From the NCBI RefSeq assembly GCF_028737255.1, contig NZ_JAQZAN010000006.1:62001-126000 (forward strand): 64,000 bases of DNA, read 5' to 3'. The notes below the pieces were generated by a model, which was given only the letters and a program-made list of their open reading frames with translations, searched no databases and was not told the origin of the DNA. The position numbers and the translations under genes were made by a program. This stretch comes from Actinomycetospora straminea (GTDB lineage Bacteria; Actinomycetota; Actinomycetes; Mycobacteriales; Pseudonocardiaceae). Positions 11,893 through 21,333 of the stretch are shown here, piece by piece. Numbering within the stretch: position 1 is the first letter of the stretch; each line of letters starts with the position of its first letter.

Positions 11893-12458
11893 GCCCGCTC
11901 CCCCGTGTCCCCCGGGTCGCCCGCCCCGGCCCGGGTGCCGTCGAGGTCGCGCCCGAGCAGCGCCAGCAGCACGAGCGTCACGCCGCCGACCGTGATGGCC
12001 GAGTCGGCCACGTTGAACACCGGGAACCAGCCGACCGAGACGAAGTCGACGACGTGGCCCTGCAGCGGGCCGGGGCCGCGGAAGAAGCGGTCCACGAGGT
12101 TGCCCAGGGCGCCGCCGAGCACCAGCCCGAGCGCGAGCGCCCACCCCCGCGAGCGCAGCCGCCGCGCGAACCGCACGATGCCGACGACCACCGCGAGCGC
12201 CACCAGCGTCAGCACCCACGTCAAGCCCGTGGCCAGCGAGAACGCCGCGCCCGGGTTGCGGACGAGCGTGAACGAGACGAGGTCGCCCACCAGCGGCACC
12301 CGCTCGCCGTCGGCCAGCCACGACACCATGAGGACCTTGGTGACGAGGTCGAGGACGACGATCGCCGCCGTGATCGCCACCAGCATCCCGATCCGCTTCG
12401 GGGGCTGTTCCCCCGGCGCCTCGGGCGCGCTGTCCGGCTCGGTGGGTGCGCTGCTCAC
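11889..12458 (-). CDS. lspA: Lipoprotein signal peptidase (SPase II)
   Basis: LspA is the membrane aspartyl protease that removes signal peptides from prolipoproteins after lipid attachment to the lipobox cysteine. LppM, encoded at 42403, is one likely substrate in this window. The 189-residue protein shows four hydrophobic segments. The two catalytic aspartates are in [11 protein letters not shown] and [11 protein letters not shown], and the conserved NPGAAFS is near residue 70. The N-terminal 20 residues form a Pro/Glu-rich extension often seen in actinobacterial LspA. The GTG start overlaps the antiporter stop (GTGA), and the rluD start overlaps its own stop (ATGA). Confidence 0.96.
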   Translation of the reverse strand: MSSAPTEPDSAPEAPGEQPPKRIGMLVAITAAIVVLDLVTKVLMVSWLADGERVPLVGDLVSFTLVRNPGAAFSLATGLTWVLTLVALAVVVGIVRFARRLRSRGWALALGLVLGGALGNLVDRFFRGPGPLQGHVVDFVSVGWFPVFNVADSAITVGGVTLVLLALLGRDLDGTRAGAGDPGDTGERA

Positions 12459-14029
12459 CGGTCCATCGTCCCAGGACCCGTCCCGCCGCCCGGCGGGGTG
12501 GCGCGCCGGCCCCGCGTACCGCCGTCGTCACGCCCGCCGCGCAGGTCCGGCGTGCCCCCGGTGTCCCCGCGCCAGCGGGCCAGGCGGCCGGACCGGTCGA
12601 CCGAGCGCAGGCGCTGCTCGGCGGCGTCGCGGGCGGTCTCGGTGGTGACGACGAGCAGCTGGTCGCCCTCCTGGAGGCGGCTCGCGCCTTGCGGGGTGAA
12701 GCTCGCGCCGTCCCGGACGACGAGGCTCAGCCCGGAGCCCTCGGGCAGCCGCAGCTCGCGGACGTAGACGCCGTGCAGCCGCGAGCCGACGGGCACGGTC
12801 ATCTGCAGGAGGTCGGCGCGCAGGGTGTCCAGGGGCGCGGCGTCGACCTCGATCTCCTCGACCCGCGAGTCGCCGGCGAGCCCGAGCCACCGGGCGACCA
12901 GCGGCAGCGTCGTGCCCTGGACGAGGACGAGCACGACCACCAGCACGAACACGGCGTCGACGAGCGGCTGGGCGCCGGGCACGCCCTCGGTGAGCGGGAT
13001 GAGGGCGAGCACGATGGGCACCGCACCGCGCAGGCCCGCCCACGACAGGAAGGCCTGCTCGCGCCAGGGCACCCGGAAGCCGATCGACGCGGCCGCCACC
13101 GACAGCGGCCGCGCCGCGACCACGAGCACCGCACCGGCGATGAGCGCCGGCACCACGGCGTCGACGAGCCGCCCGGGCGAGACGTAGAGCCCGAGGAGCA
13201 CGAACAGCCCGATCTGGGCGAGCCAGCCCAGGCCCTCGGCGAACGACCGGGAGCCCTCGCGGTGGGGCAGCGTGGAGTTGCCGAGGACGAGCGCGGCCAC
13301 GTAGGTCGCGAGCAGCCCGGACGCGTGCAGCAGCTGCGCCGAGGCGAAGGCGAGGATGCAGACCGCGAGCGTGGCGAGCGGGTAGAGCCCGGTGGCGGGC
13401 AGGGCCGCGCGGCGCAGGCCGAGGGCGCCGAGCCGCCCGAGCGCGCCGCCGAGCAGCCCGCCCAGGACCAGCTCGTAGACGACGAGCAGCGGGTCGAGCC
13501 AGCTCAGTGCCGCCGTCGAGGACAGGATGACGACGGCCAGGAAGACGGGCGCGTCGTTGAGCCCGGACTCGAGCTCGAGGGCACCGGTGAGCCGCCCGGG
13601 CAGGCCGAGGTTGCGCAGGACGCTGAAGACCGCGGCGGCGTCGGTGGACGACAGCACCGCGCCCCACAGGAACGCGATCCGCAGGTCGAGCCCGAGCAGC
13701 GCCCACAGCGCGAGGCCGGTGACGCCGATGCTGACCGCGACGGCGACCGTCGAGAGCGCGAGCCCCAGCCCGAGGGCCGGGCGCACCGTCGTCCAGCGGG
13801 TGGACAGGCCGCCGTCGGCGAGGATGAGCACGAGCGCCGCGACCCCGAGGGCCTGCGTGAGCGCGGCGTCGTCGAAGCTGATGCCCAGCCCCGACTCGCC
13901 GAGCGCCACCCCGATCGCGAGGTAGATCAGCAGCGAGGGCAGCCCGACGCGCGTGGAGACCCGCACCGCGAGCACGGACACGAGCACCACGCCCGCGCCG
14001 ATCCCGAGCAGGAGGGGCAGTTGGTCCAC
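12455..14029 (-). CDS. Cation/proton antiporter with TrkA-C domain (NhaP2/CvrA type)
   Basis: This 524-residue protein has about twelve hydrophobic segments of the CPA1 Na+(K+)/H+ exchanger fold. It contains [14 protein letters not shown] and [15 protein letters not shown], which carry the acidic transport residues, and [14 protein letters not shown] cytoplasmic TrkA-C-like domain follows ([30 protein letters not shown], described here in part, near residues 420-450). This domain order is typical of potassium/proton antiporters such as NhaP2/CvrA. The GTG at 14029 has GGAGGG ten bases upstream. The Gly/Thr/Arg-rich tail runs directly into lspA through a GTGA overlap, so the two genes are coupled. 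Confidence 0.9.
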   Translation of the reverse strand: MDQLPLLLGIGAGVVLVSVLAVRVSTRVGLPSLLIYLAIGVALGESGLGISFDDAALTQALGVAALVLILADGGLSTRWTTVRPALGLGLALSTVAVAVSIGVTGLALWALLGLDLRIAFLWGAVLSSTDAAAVFSVLRNLGLPGRLTGALELESGLNDAPVFLAVVILSSTAALSWLDPLLVVYELVLGGLLGGALGRLGALGLRRAALPATGLYPLATLAVCILAFASAQLLHASGLLATYVAALVLGNSTLPHREGSRSFAEGLGWLAQIGLFVLLGLYVSPGRLVDAVVPALIAGAVLVVAARPLSVAAASIGFRVPWREQAFLSWAGLRGAVPIVLALIPLTEGVPGAQPLVDAVFVLVVVLVLVQGTTLPLVARWLGLAGDSRVEEIEVDAAPLDTLRADLLQMTVPVGSRLHGVYVRELRLPEGSGLSLVVRDGASFTPQGASRLQEGDQLLVVTTETARDAAEQRLRSVDRSGRLARWRGDTGGTPDLRGGRDDGGTRGRRATPPGGGTGPGTMDR

Positions 14030-14155
14030 GCCTCGTCCACCCTCCTCTCGCGGAGGGGACGACAGTAGCGAGCAGGCAGGGCCCGGACCGGCCCGGATCT
14101 CCGGTCGGTGAGGCGGTTCACCGCGGCGGCGGTGATCTCCGTGTCCCGGTGGGGG

Positions 14156-15664
14156 TCAGCGGCGGCTGTCGGCGCTCACGCCGGTGAGCGACGCGACCGG
14201 CGTGCACCACGAGCATCCCGTGAACCCGAGCTCGACCGCCTCGGACGCGGGCAGTGGGATGACCTCGCGGCCGTAGAGGTAGCTGCACCGGCCGAGGTGG
14301 AACAGCGGCTCCTCGTCGATGACGAGGACCTCCTCGTCGATGCCCGCCACCGCCCGGCGGGCGGCGTCGTCGACGACCTCCTCCTCCGGCTGCGCGGCCG
14401 GCGGCGGGGGCGGGGGGGCCGCCCCGGGCGGCGGGCCACCCGGGGGACGTCCGCCGGGGCCACCCTGCCCGGCAGGCCCACCCGGTGCTCCTGGGCCCTG
14501 ACCCATCGGCGGCTGGCCGCCCTGGCCGGGACCCTGACCGCTCTGACCCGGCGTCTGACCGGCCGGCGGGCGGCTCGGGGCGCCGTTGGCGCCGGCACCG
14601 GCCGCCGCGGCCGCACCGGGCGCTCCCCCGTCGGGCGGGGCCTGGCGCGCCCGGGAGATGTCGTTCATGTCGATGCGCGTGGTCGCCGCGTCGTCGCCCC
14701 CGCCCGCGCGGCCCGCGGGCGCGCCGGTCGGGGCGCCGGGAGCCGCGGTGGCGGCCGACGCCCCATCGAGGCGGGCCTCGGCCGGCGTCCCGGGCATGGG
14801 CAGCATGCCGAGCACGCGCGCGCCGGACGGGGCGCCCGGCACGCGGGACGGCTCGGCGCCCGGGCGGGCGTTCGTGGTGGCCCAGCGGGCCGAGGGGCCG
14901 GGGCGTCCGGCCGGACCCTGCGGACCCGCCTGACCAGGTCGGCCCTGACCCTGCTGGCCCGCCCCACCGGGTCGTCCACCGGGTCCCGAGGAGCCGGGTC
15001 CCGACGCTCCGGGTCCCGACGAGCCGGAGCCGCCCGCCGCGACGGCTCCGGCAGCGCCCGCGGCGCCCGCGGCACCGGCGAGTCCGGCCGCGGCGGCGCC
15101 GGAGCGCTCGCCACCCGGTCGTTCACGCCCGTCGCGCTCGGCGGAGCCGCCCGGGGCGGAGGCACCGGGAGGGCCGGCCCGGTCCTGCGGGCCGCTCGCC
15201 GCGCCGTCCTGATCGCGCTGACCGGGACCCTGCTGACCCGGACCCTGCGGGCCGGCCGGGGCGCCGGCGTACTGCGGGCCGCTCTGCGGCCCCGGGCCTT
15301 GTCCCCCCGGTCCGCCCGGTCCGCCCTGCCCGCCCGCGGCCACCGGACCGGAACCCGGACCGACCGCCGTCGGCGCCGCCGCCTCCGAGGAGCCCTGTCC
15401 CGGGCCCGAGGAGTGCACGCCCGGGGCGAACCCGGAGGGCGACGAGGTCGACGCGGCCGGTGCCGCGGGTGCGGCCGACGTGGCGGAGGAACGGCGGCCG
15501 TCGCGCTCGCGCCGACGTCGGCGGACGACGTCGGCGATGAGGAGCGCGGCCGCCAGCACGCTGGCGACGACCGAGCCCCAGGCCCAGGTGGCCACCGAGG
15601 TGACCACCGCGACCACGAGGAGCCCGAAGGCCACCAGCACGCAGAGCAGGACGAGGAGCAGCAC
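14156..15664 (-). CDS. Membrane protein with long Gly/Pro/Gln/Ala linker and cysteine-rich C-terminal domain
   Basis: Two hydrophobic segments at the very N-terminus (LLLVLLCVLVAFGLLVVAVV and WGSVVASVLAAALLIADVV) are followed by a basic cluster RRRRRERDGRR. About 330 residues of low-complexity Gly/Pro/Gln/Ala/Ser sequence come next. A compact 65-residue C-terminal domain carries EEPLFHLGRCSY, EAVELGF and GCSWCTP. This spacing (H-x3-C...eA-x-GF-x2-C-x2-C) resembles Ada-type zinc-binding modules, but that is my inference. It is the first gene after wag31 in the same direction, so a role at the cell pole or envelope is possible. I do not recognise a named family. Confidence 0.72.
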   Translation of the reverse strand: MLLLVLLCVLVAFGLLVVAVVTSVATWAWGSVVASVLAAALLIADVVRRRRRERDGRRSSATSAAPAAPAASTSSPSGFAPGVHSSGPGQGSSEAAAPTAVGPGSGPVAAGGQGGPGGPGGQGPGPQSGPQYAGAPAGPQGPGQQGPGQRDQDGAASGPQDRAGPPGASAPGGSAERDGRERPGGERSGAAAAGLAGAAGAAGAAGAVAAGGSGSSGPGASGPGSSGPGGRPGGAGQQGQGRPGQAGPQGPAGRPGPSARWATTNARPGAEPSRVPGAPSGARVLGMLPMPGTPAEARLDGASAATAAPGAPTGAPAGRAGGGDDAATTRIDMNDISRARQAPPDGGAPGAAAAAGAGANGAPSRPPAGQTPGQSGQGPGQGGQPPMGQGPGAPGGPAGQGGPGGRPPGGPPPGAAPPPPPPAAQPEEEVVDDAARRAVAGIDEEVLVIDEEPLFHLGRCSYLYGREVIPLPASEAVELGFTGCSWCTPVASLTGVSADSRR

Positions 15665-15729
15665 GATCGGACCCCCGACTCAGGGCCACGAGCCCGCGCG
15701 CCTCGTGGCGCGCGGGCCGGCGGCGGCCG

Positions 15730-16668
15730 TCAGCTGCCGGCTTCGGCTCGCGAGCCGTAGCCGCTGGTCGCGTACCCGCCGCTGCCGTTGCGCCCGTTGT
15801 CGGGTGCTGCGGAGCCCCGGCCGTCGAGGTCGCGCAGCTGCGACTCGAGGTAGGTCTTCAGGCGGGTGCGGTACTCACGCTCGAAGGTGCGCAGCTCGTC
15901 GATCTTCTTCTCGAGCCCGCCCTTCTGCTGCTCGATGAGGCTGATCGTCTCGTTGTGCTTGCGCTGGGCGTCGCGCTCGAGCGTCGACGCCTTGTCGCGC
16001 GCCTGCCGCTCGAGCGTCTCGGCACGGGTGCGCGCGTCGTTGAGCATGGTCTCGGCCCGGGTGCGGGCCTCGTTGACCATGCTGTCCGACTTGGTGCGCG
16101 CCTCGGAGAGGAGCTGCTCGGACTTGGTGCGCGCGTCGGCGAGCATCCCGTCGGCCTCGGACTTGGCCTCGGCGGTCAGCCGGTCGGCCATCTCCTGGGC
16201 CAGGCCGAGGACCTTCGCGGCCTGCACGTGGTGGTCGCCCCCACCGGCGGCGGCGCCACCGCCCTGCTGCTCCGACATCCCGAACGGCGGCGGCACGACG
16301 GCCTGCTGCGTCGGGGCCATCGGCGGCTGCTGGGGCTGCTGCGGCGGCATGGGCTGCTGCACCGTGCGCGGCGCGTCCTCGACGGGACGGCTCGGCGGCG
16401 GGGCCGAGACCTGCGTCGCCGGCCCGGAGCTGCTCGGGGCGGCACTCGCCTTGCTGCGTGCGTCGTCCAGATCGGCGTGGGCGGACGAGAGCTGCTGCTC
16501 GAGCTGCTCGACCTGCTCGCGGAGGTCGTTGTTCTCCTCGAGCAGACGGCCGAGCTCGGCCTCGACCAGGTCGAGGAATGCGTCGACCTCGTCCTCGTTG
16601 TAGCCCCTCTTACCGATCGGCGGCTTGCTGAACGCGACGTTGTGGACGTCGGCGGGGGTCAGCGGCAT
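15730..16668 (-). CDS. wag31: Polar growth coiled-coil protein Wag31/DivIVA
   Basis: Wag31 (DivIVA) marks the growing poles and recruits the peptidoglycan machinery. The conserved membrane-binding N-domain is clear: [17 protein letters not shown], then [18 protein letters not shown] at residues 22-39. A first coiled coil ([17 protein letters not shown]) leads to a Pro/Gln-rich linker at about 80-130. A long second coiled coil then has repeats such as EARTRAETM and DARTRAETL. The total of 312 residues is somewhat longer than mycobacterial Wag31. The ATG at 16668 has GAGGAG five bases upstream. A long non-coding stretch before it probably holds its own promoter. Confidence 0.96.
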   Translation of the reverse strand: MPLTPADVHNVAFSKPPIGKRGYNEDEVDAFLDLVEAELGRLLEENNDLREQVEQLEQQLSSAHADLDDARSKASAAPSSSGPATQVSAPPPSRPVEDAPRTVQQPMPPQQPQQPPMAPTQQAVVPPPFGMSEQQGGGAAAGGGDHHVQAAKVLGLAQEMADRLTAEAKSEADGMLADARTKSEQLLSEARTKSDSMVNEARTRAETMLNDARTRAETLERQARDKASTLERDAQRKHNETISLIEQQKGGLEKKIDELRTFEREYRTRLKTYLESQLRDLDGRGSAAPDNGRNGSGGYATSGYGSRAEAGS

Positions 16669-17162
16669 CGGATCTCCTCAAGCACTCCTCGGCTGCGGAA
16701 CCCCAGGTACCTCGGGCTCTTCGAGCTCCGCCACCCGCAGAGTATGACCTCCGCGAGCGACAGAACCATAATGGACGGGTCCAGTGACGCGCTGCCCTCG
16801 CCGCCCAAATGGTGACGCAGAGCCACGAGAGGCCGGTCGGGAACCCACAGACCTACCGATTCCCGGGTCGAGCGGCGATCCGCCGGTCGGGTCGTGACGG
16901 TTCGTGTCCCTCTACGTGCGGTGACAGGAGGGCTGGGCGGGTCGGCCGGGCTCTCCGTCACCACAGGGGCACGCTCGGCGCACGGGACGGGCCATCCGGC
17001 GCCCCACACGCTGCGTCGCCCGATCGGCCGCGTGGCGGGCCGGGACACGCGGATGTCGGCACCGTACTCACTGATCGCCACCACGCCCACGGTCGTCACC
17101 CCCGTGGCCGTGTCCGCCGCGGGCGCGGCGTCAGGAGGCCCTGGCGTCAGGAGGTCGTGGCG
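16669..17162. other. 494-bp gene-free region between sepF and wag31
   Basis: No reading frame here looks coding, and no hydrophobic YggT-like protein is present although yggT usually sits at this point in actinobacteria. The end next to wag31 is less GC-rich, with CATTATGGTT and GGTCATACTC as possible -10 regions on the minus strand. No convincing -35 is visible. The sepF end carries the 16-bp tandem repeat described separately. Confidence 0.6.
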
Positions 17163-17174
17163 TCAGGAGGTCGT
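17127..17174. repeat. Three tandem 16-bp repeats across the sepF stop codon
   Basis: The unit GGCGTCAGGAGGTCGT is present three times head to tail, the first copy ending CCCT instead of TCGT. On the coding strand of sepF each copy contains CCTCCTGA. The stop codon of sepF is the TGA of the innermost copy, and the two outer copies lie beyond the gene. This looks like a slippage-type duplication of the gene end. Confidence 0.85.
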
Positions 17175-18116
17175 GGCGTAGTTCGACTCGGCCAGCTTCC
17201 GGCGGTCCGCGGCCGAGACCTCGACGTTCGGCGGTGAGAGCAGGAACACGCGGTTGGTGACCTTCTCGATCGACCCGCGCAGGGCGAACGCGAGGCCCGC
17301 GGCGAAGTCGACGAGCCGCTTGGCGGCGGCGTCGTCCATCTCGGTCAAGTTCATGATCACCGGAATGCCGTCGCGGTAGCGCTCGCCGATCACGCGCGCC
17401 TCGTTGTAGCTCTTCGGCTGCAGCGACGTGATCTCGGTCGGCCCGCTCTGCGGGTCGGGCTCCGGCTCGGGCTTCGCCGCCGCCCGCACCGAGGCCGTCG
17501 GGGCCGTGCTCGCCGGCGGCGCCGGGGCCGCCGCGAGCGGGGTCGGCGGCGTGGCGGACGACGTCCCGACCGCGTTGCCCGTCGAGCCCGCCCCCGCCGT
17601 CGACGCAGCGGACGACGGCGAGGAGAGCGACGGCGGCGTGCGGTGGGTCGTCGGGCGCACCGAGGTGTGGCTCGGGCCGGTGTTCGCGGCCCAGCTGCGC
17701 CCGCGGCCGGCGCGCGGCACCGACTCGGTGGCGGCGTCGTCCTCGCGGCGCACCTCGGTGTGCTCGGGGTCGCGCGGGCGGGGCGTGCGGCGCTCGCGGG
17801 AGTCCTCGTAGCGGTCGCCACGATCGGCGCGGTCGAACCGGTCGTAGCGGTCGTCGCGCTCGGCGCGGTCCGCCCGGTCGTCGGTGCGCCCGCGTCCGTA
17901 CCACCCGCCGTCGTAGCCGTCGCCGCGGCTGTCGTAGCGGTCGTCGTACCGGTCGTCGTAGCGATCGGTGCCGTAGCGGTGGCGGTCGCCGGAGTGGCGC
18001 TCGGCCGGCCGGCGGTCCCGCGCGTCGTAGCGGTCGTCGTCGTAGCCGTCGTAGTCGTCCAGCTCGTCGGCCGGGACCATGCCGAAGTACGCCTTCACCC
18101 GGTGCAGAGTGGTCAT
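17163..18116 (-). CDS. sepF: Cell division protein SepF with long charged insert
   Basis: SepF tethers FtsZ to the membrane and supports septum assembly. The N-terminal membrane-targeting part is [15 protein letters not shown]. The SepF fold is at the C-terminus (about residues 220-310): [55 protein letters not shown]. Between them lie about 190 residues of low complexity, first Asp/Arg/Tyr-rich ([12 protein letters not shown]) and then Ala/Pro/Ser/Thr-rich. This makes 317 residues against about 218 in M. tuberculosis. I choose the ATG at 18116 with GGGAGAGG upstream rather than a longer form. The inverted repeat at 18167-18189 is a candidate operator. Confidence 0.95.
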   Translation of the reverse strand: MTTLHRVKAYFGMVPADELDDYDGYDDDRYDARDRRPAERHSGDRHRYGTDRYDDRYDDRYDSRGDGYDGGWYGRGRTDDRADRAERDDRYDRFDRADRGDRYEDSRERRTPRPRDPEHTEVRREDDAATESVPRAGRGRSWAANTGPSHTSVRPTTHRTPPSLSSPSSAASTAGAGSTGNAVGTSSATPPTPLAAAPAPPASTAPTASVRAAAKPEPEPDPQSGPTEITSLQPKSYNEARVIGERYRDGIPVIMNLTEMDDAAAKRLVDFAAGLAFALRGSIEKVTNRVFLLSPPNVEVSAADRRKLAESNYATTS

Positions 18117-18166
18117 GGCCTCTCCCTGTCCGACGAGACCCCGCACCATCCGGCCCGTGAGTCACA

Positions 18167-18189
18167 TCCGTGTCGTTCACTCACACGGA
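18167..18189. promoter_or_regulatory. Inverted repeat upstream of sepF
   Basis: TCCGTGT and ACACGGA flank a 9-base spacer 50 bases before the sepF start. The short palindrome GTGAGTCAC (18157-18165) lies just beside it. The 80-bp gap between yggS and sepF is the only non-coding DNA near sepF on this side, so this is a plausible control site. The protein that binds is unknown. Confidence 0.4.
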
Positions 18190-18196
18190 ACGCTAG

Positions 18197-18961
18197 CTAC
18201 CGACGGCCGAGCAACGCCGTTCCGACACGCACGCAGGTCGACCCGTGTGCCACGGCGGCCTCGAGATCCCCGGACATCCCCGCCGACAGTGCGGTCGCGT
18301 GCGGGTGCGCCGCGCGTACCCGCGCCGCGAGATCCGACACCGTGGCGAACGCCTCCTCCGGCGCCACGTCCTGCGGGGCGACGGTCATGAGGCCGCCGAG
18401 GTGCAGGTGCGCGCAGCCGGCGACCCGGTCGGCGAGCTCGGGGACCTCCGCCACGGGTGCGCCGCCGCGGGTGGGGTCGGCGTCGACGCTGACCTGGACC
18501 AGCACCTCGAGCGGTCCCTCCCGCTCCCCCGCGTCCAGGGCCTTCGCCGCGGCGGACTCCAGCGCGTCGACGAGGCGCGCGGAGTCGACGGAGTCCACCG
18601 CGTGGGCCCACCGCACGAGGCTGCGCGCCTTGTTGCGCTGCAGGCGCCCGACGATGTGCCAGCGCGGCGCCGCTTCGGGGCGCAGCTCGGCGAGCTCGGC
18701 GGCCTTCGCCGCCCCCTCCTGCTCCTTGTTCTCCCCGAACGCCGTGAGGCCGAGGTCGGTGAGCAGGGCGACGTCCTGCGCCGGCCAGGTCTTGGTGACC
18801 GCGAGGAGGCCGACCTCGCCGGGGTCGCGCCCGGCGGCGCGCGCGGCGTCGGCCACCCGCGCCCGCACGGCGGCGAGCGCGTCCTCGAGCTCTGCCCGGC
18901 GGGTGCCGGGGTCCGACGACGGTGCCGAGGGCAGGTCCGAGGACGAGGACGGGACCGTCAC
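18197..18961 (-). CDS. YggS family pyridoxal-phosphate homeostasis protein
   Basis: This 254-residue TIM-barrel protein of the YggS/PROSC group binds PLP without a known catalytic reaction and keeps PLP levels in balance. The PLP lysine is in LLAVTKTWPAQD near residue 43. GENKEQE, WHIVGRLQRNK, GGLMTVAP and LSAGMSGDLEAAVAHGSTCV (phosphate binding) follow in the usual order. The GTG at 18961 overlaps the pgeF stop as GTGA. A position between ftsZ/pgeF and sepF is conserved in many Gram-positive bacteria. Confidence 0.95.
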   Translation of the reverse strand: MTVPSSSSDLPSAPSSDPGTRRAELEDALAAVRARVADAARAAGRDPGEVGLLAVTKTWPAQDVALLTDLGLTAFGENKEQEGAAKAAELAELRPEAAPRWHIVGRLQRNKARSLVRWAHAVDSVDSARLVDALESAAAKALDAGEREGPLEVLVQVSVDADPTRGGAPVAEVPELADRVAGCAHLHLGGLMTVAPQDVAPEEAFATVSDLAARVRAAHPHATALSAGMSGDLEAAVAHGSTCVRVGTALLGRR

Positions 18962-19722
18962 GGCCGCGCGTACTCCCACCACGTCACGCCCGCGAGGCGT
19001 CCCGTCGGCTGGGCGCGGCGATGGCTGAAGAGCTGGTCGTCCTCGAAGGTGCAGCGCGCGTCGACGTCCACGCGCGTGATGCCCAGGTCGTCGAGGCGCC
19101 GGCGCAGGCCCGCCCGCAGGTCCAGCGACGGCGTGCCGATGCGCGTGGTCGCCGCGCTGCCGGGCAGGACGGCCTCGACCTCGTCGCGCATGGCGGCCGG
19201 CACCTCGTAGTCCTGCCCGCAGATCGCCGGGCCGAGGAGCACCTCGACCCGCGGGGTCTCGGCGCCGAGCGCGGCCATCGCCTCGAGCGTGCGCTCGAGG
19301 ATCCCGGCCTCGGCGCCGCGCCGGCCGGCGTGCGCGGCGGCGACGACACCGGCCGCCGGGTCGGCGAGCAGGACCGGCACGCAGTCGGCGACGACGACGG
19401 CGAGCGCCAGGCGCGGCCGGTCGGTGACCAGCGCGTCGGCGGTGGGCGTCTCCCCGCCCGGGGCGGTGACGGTGACGACGTCGGTGCCGTGCACCTGGTG
19501 CATCCACACCACGCGCTCCGGCCCGAGGCCGATCCCCTCGCCCAGGCGCCGGCGGTTCGCGGCCACGGCGGCCGGGTCGTCGCCGACGTGGTCGCCGAGG
19601 TTGAACCGGTCGTAGGGCGGCGCCGACCGGCCCCCGGCCCGGGTGGTCAGGACGCGCCGGACGCGGACCGAGGGGCCCGCGTCGGGCGCGGCGGAGGACC
19701 GGGAGCCGGAAGGGGCAGCCAC
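18958..19722 (-). CDS. pgeF: PgeF/YfiH multicopper-oxidase-like laccase-domain protein
   Basis: PgeF-type proteins (older name: polyphenol oxidase or laccase domain, DUF152) have been linked to peptidoglycan editing, removing wrongly incorporated serine from UDP-MurNAc in E. coli. The 254-residue protein has MHQVHGTDV near residue 74, VVADCVPVLLAD near residue 112 and AAHAGRRGAEAGI. These carry the conserved histidines and cysteine that bind zinc. The usual HAGWRG is HAGRRG here. The GTG start lies just after the ftsZ stop and its own stop overlaps yggS, so the three are co-transcribed. Confidence 0.93.
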   Translation of the reverse strand: MAAPSGSRSSAAPDAGPSVRVRRVLTTRAGGRSAPPYDRFNLGDHVGDDPAAVAANRRRLGEGIGLGPERVVWMHQVHGTDVVTVTAPGGETPTADALVTDRPRLALAVVVADCVPVLLADPAAGVVAAAHAGRRGAEAGILERTLEAMAALGAETPRVEVLLGPAICGQDYEVPAAMRDEVEAVLPGSAATTRIGTPSLDLRAGLRRRLDDLGITRVDVDARCTFEDDQLFSHRRAQPTGRLAGVTWWEYARP

Positions 19723-19726
19723 GTCC

Positions 19727-21103
19727 TCAGCGTCTCATGAACGACGGGACGTCGACCTCGTCCTCGTCGGTGCTGCGGGCGGCCGGCGCCTCCGGGGCGG
19801 GGGTCGACGACGCCGCGGTCCCGGTGCTCGGTGCCTCCGGGGCGGCGGGGGTGGCCGGCGCGGCCGGCGCGGCGCTCGTCGGGGCGGCGGCGGGCGTGCT
19901 CGCGGCCGGTCGCTCCACCGCGCTGCGGTCGACGGCCGGGGCGGCCGGGATGGTCGGCGCCGCGGACACGGCCGGGGTGGGGCCGCCGACGTTGGCCGCG
20001 CCGTTGCCGTGACCGGCGCCGTGCCCGGCGCCGTGCCCGCTGCCGTGGCCCGCGCCGTTGGCGCCGGGTCGTTGGACCTGGCCGGCCTGGGCGGACACCG
20101 TCGAGCTCGCCGAGGCGGAGCCGAGCGCCTGGGGCTCGAGCTTCTTGTGGGTCGGCGTGCCGGAGTCGAAGCCCGCGGCGATGACGGTGACGCGCACCTC
20201 GTCGCCGAGCGAGTCGTCGATGACCGTCCCGAAGATGATGTTCGCCTCGGGGTGCGCGGCCTCCTGGACCAGTGACGCCGCCTCGTTGATCTCGAACAGG
20301 CCGAGGTCGGAGCCGCCGGCGATCGAGAGCAGCACGCCGTACGCGCCGTCCATGCTGGCCTCGAGCAGCGGGGAGTTGATGGCCTTGCCGGCCGCCTCCA
20401 CCGAGCGGTTCTCGCCGCGGGAGGAGCCGATGCCCATGAGGGCGCTGCCCGCCCCGGACATGACGCTCTTGACGTCGGCGAAGTCGAGGTTGATCAGACC
20501 CGGCGTGGTGATCAGGTCGGTGATGCCCTGGACACCGGAGAGCAGGACCTCGTCCGCGCTGCGGAAGGCGTCCATGAGCGAGAGGCCCACGTCGCCGAGC
20601 TGCAGGAGCCGGTCGTTGGGGATGACGATGAGCGTGTCGCACTCGTTGCGCAGCTCGGTGATGCCGTTCTCGGCCTGCGTCGCGCGGCGCTTGCCCTCGA
20701 AGTTGAAGGGGCGGGTGACGACGCCGATCGTCAGCGCGCCCAGCTTGCGGGCGATGCTCGCCACGACGGGCGCGCCGCCGGTGCCGGTGCCGCCGCCCTC
20801 GCCGGCGGTCACGAAGACCATGTCGGCCCCCTTGAGGACCTCCTCGATCTCCTCGCGGTGGTCCTCGGCGGCGCGGCGGCCGACGTCGGGCGCCGCGCCC
20901 GCGCCCAGCCCGCGGGTGAGCTCGCGGCCGACGTCGAGCTTGACGTCGGCGTCGGACATGAGGAGCGCCTGCGCGTCGGTGTTCACCGCGATGAACTCGA
21001 CGCCCTTGAGGCCGACCTCGATCATGCGGTTGACGGCGTTGACGCCGCCACCACCGATGCCGACCACCTTGATCACGGCCAGGTAGTTGTGCGGGGGCGT
21101 CAT
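19727..21103 (-). CDS. ftsZ: Cell division GTPase FtsZ
   Basis: FtsZ polymerises into the division ring. The protein of 458 residues starts [20 protein letters not shown]. It carries the tubulin GTP-binding signature [13 protein letters not shown] near residue 108 and the synergy-loop region. A Gly/Ala/Pro-rich linker of about 130 residues follows, with a [14 protein letters not shown] run. The conserved C-terminal tail [10 protein letters not shown] binds partners such as SepF and FtsW. The ATG at 21103 is chosen over a start 20 codons upstream because family members begin at this point and AAGGCGG precedes it by five bases. A 230-bp leader with palindromes lies upstream. Confidence 0.98.
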   Translation of the reverse strand: MTPPHNYLAVIKVVGIGGGGVNAVNRMIEVGLKGVEFIAVNTDAQALLMSDADVKLDVGRELTRGLGAGAAPDVGRRAAEDHREEIEEVLKGADMVFVTAGEGGGTGTGGAPVVASIARKLGALTIGVVTRPFNFEGKRRATQAENGITELRNECDTLIVIPNDRLLQLGDVGLSLMDAFRSADEVLLSGVQGITDLITTPGLINLDFADVKSVMSGAGSALMGIGSSRGENRSVEAAGKAINSPLLEASMDGAYGVLLSIAGGSDLGLFEINEAASLVQEAAHPEANIIFGTVIDDSLGDEVRVTVIAAGFDSGTPTHKKLEPQALGSASASSTVSAQAGQVQRPGANGAGHGSGHGAGHGAGHGNGAANVGGPTPAVSAAPTIPAAPAVDRSAVERPAASTPAAAPTSAAPAAPATPAAPEAPSTGTAASSTPAPEAPAARSTDEDEVDVPSFMRR

Positions 21104-21169
21104 GCGATCCGCCTTTCGTGCTGGGTCTGGCGACGGTCCTCGTCCGGGTCCGGCGTGTCGCAACCCTCG

Positions 21170-21184
21170 ACCTCGAGTGGAGGT
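21170..21184. promoter_or_regulatory. Small inverted repeat in the ftsZ leader
   Basis: ACCTC and GAGGT flank five bases about 70 bases before the ftsZ start, in a patch (GTAAACC on the minus strand) that is richer in A/T than its surroundings. It may be part of an ftsZ promoter or operator. The evidence is only symmetry and position. Confidence 0.35.
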
Positions 21185-21259
21185 TTACGGTGAGGGCTTC
21201 TCGGCGACGTGCGCACGGTAGGCAGGCGGAGCAGCGCATTTCCACGAGGCGCGCCGGGC

Positions 21260-21279
21260 GTGTCCCGACCTCGGGACAC
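21260..21279. repeat. GTGTCCCGA/TCGGGACAC palindrome between ftsQ and ftsZ
   Basis: Two perfect 9-base arms around CC lie midway between the ftsQ stop and the ftsZ start. The stem core GTGTCC...GGACAC is shared with the tandem hairpins at 55180-55369. As RNA it would form a stable hairpin in the ftsZ leader or after ftsQ. No U-tract follows, so factor-independent termination is uncertain. Confidence 0.6.
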
Positions 21280-21333
21280 CCGTTCGCCGGGTGGTCGTCA
21301 CCCAGGCGCGAAGTCTCGACCAGCGCTCGAGGG

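Noticed and set aside
16659-17099. A 146-codon minus-strand frame in the sepF-wag31 gap.
   Set aside because: Composition is irregular, there is no ribosome binding site, it overlaps the wag31 start, and it does not resemble YggT or any known family.
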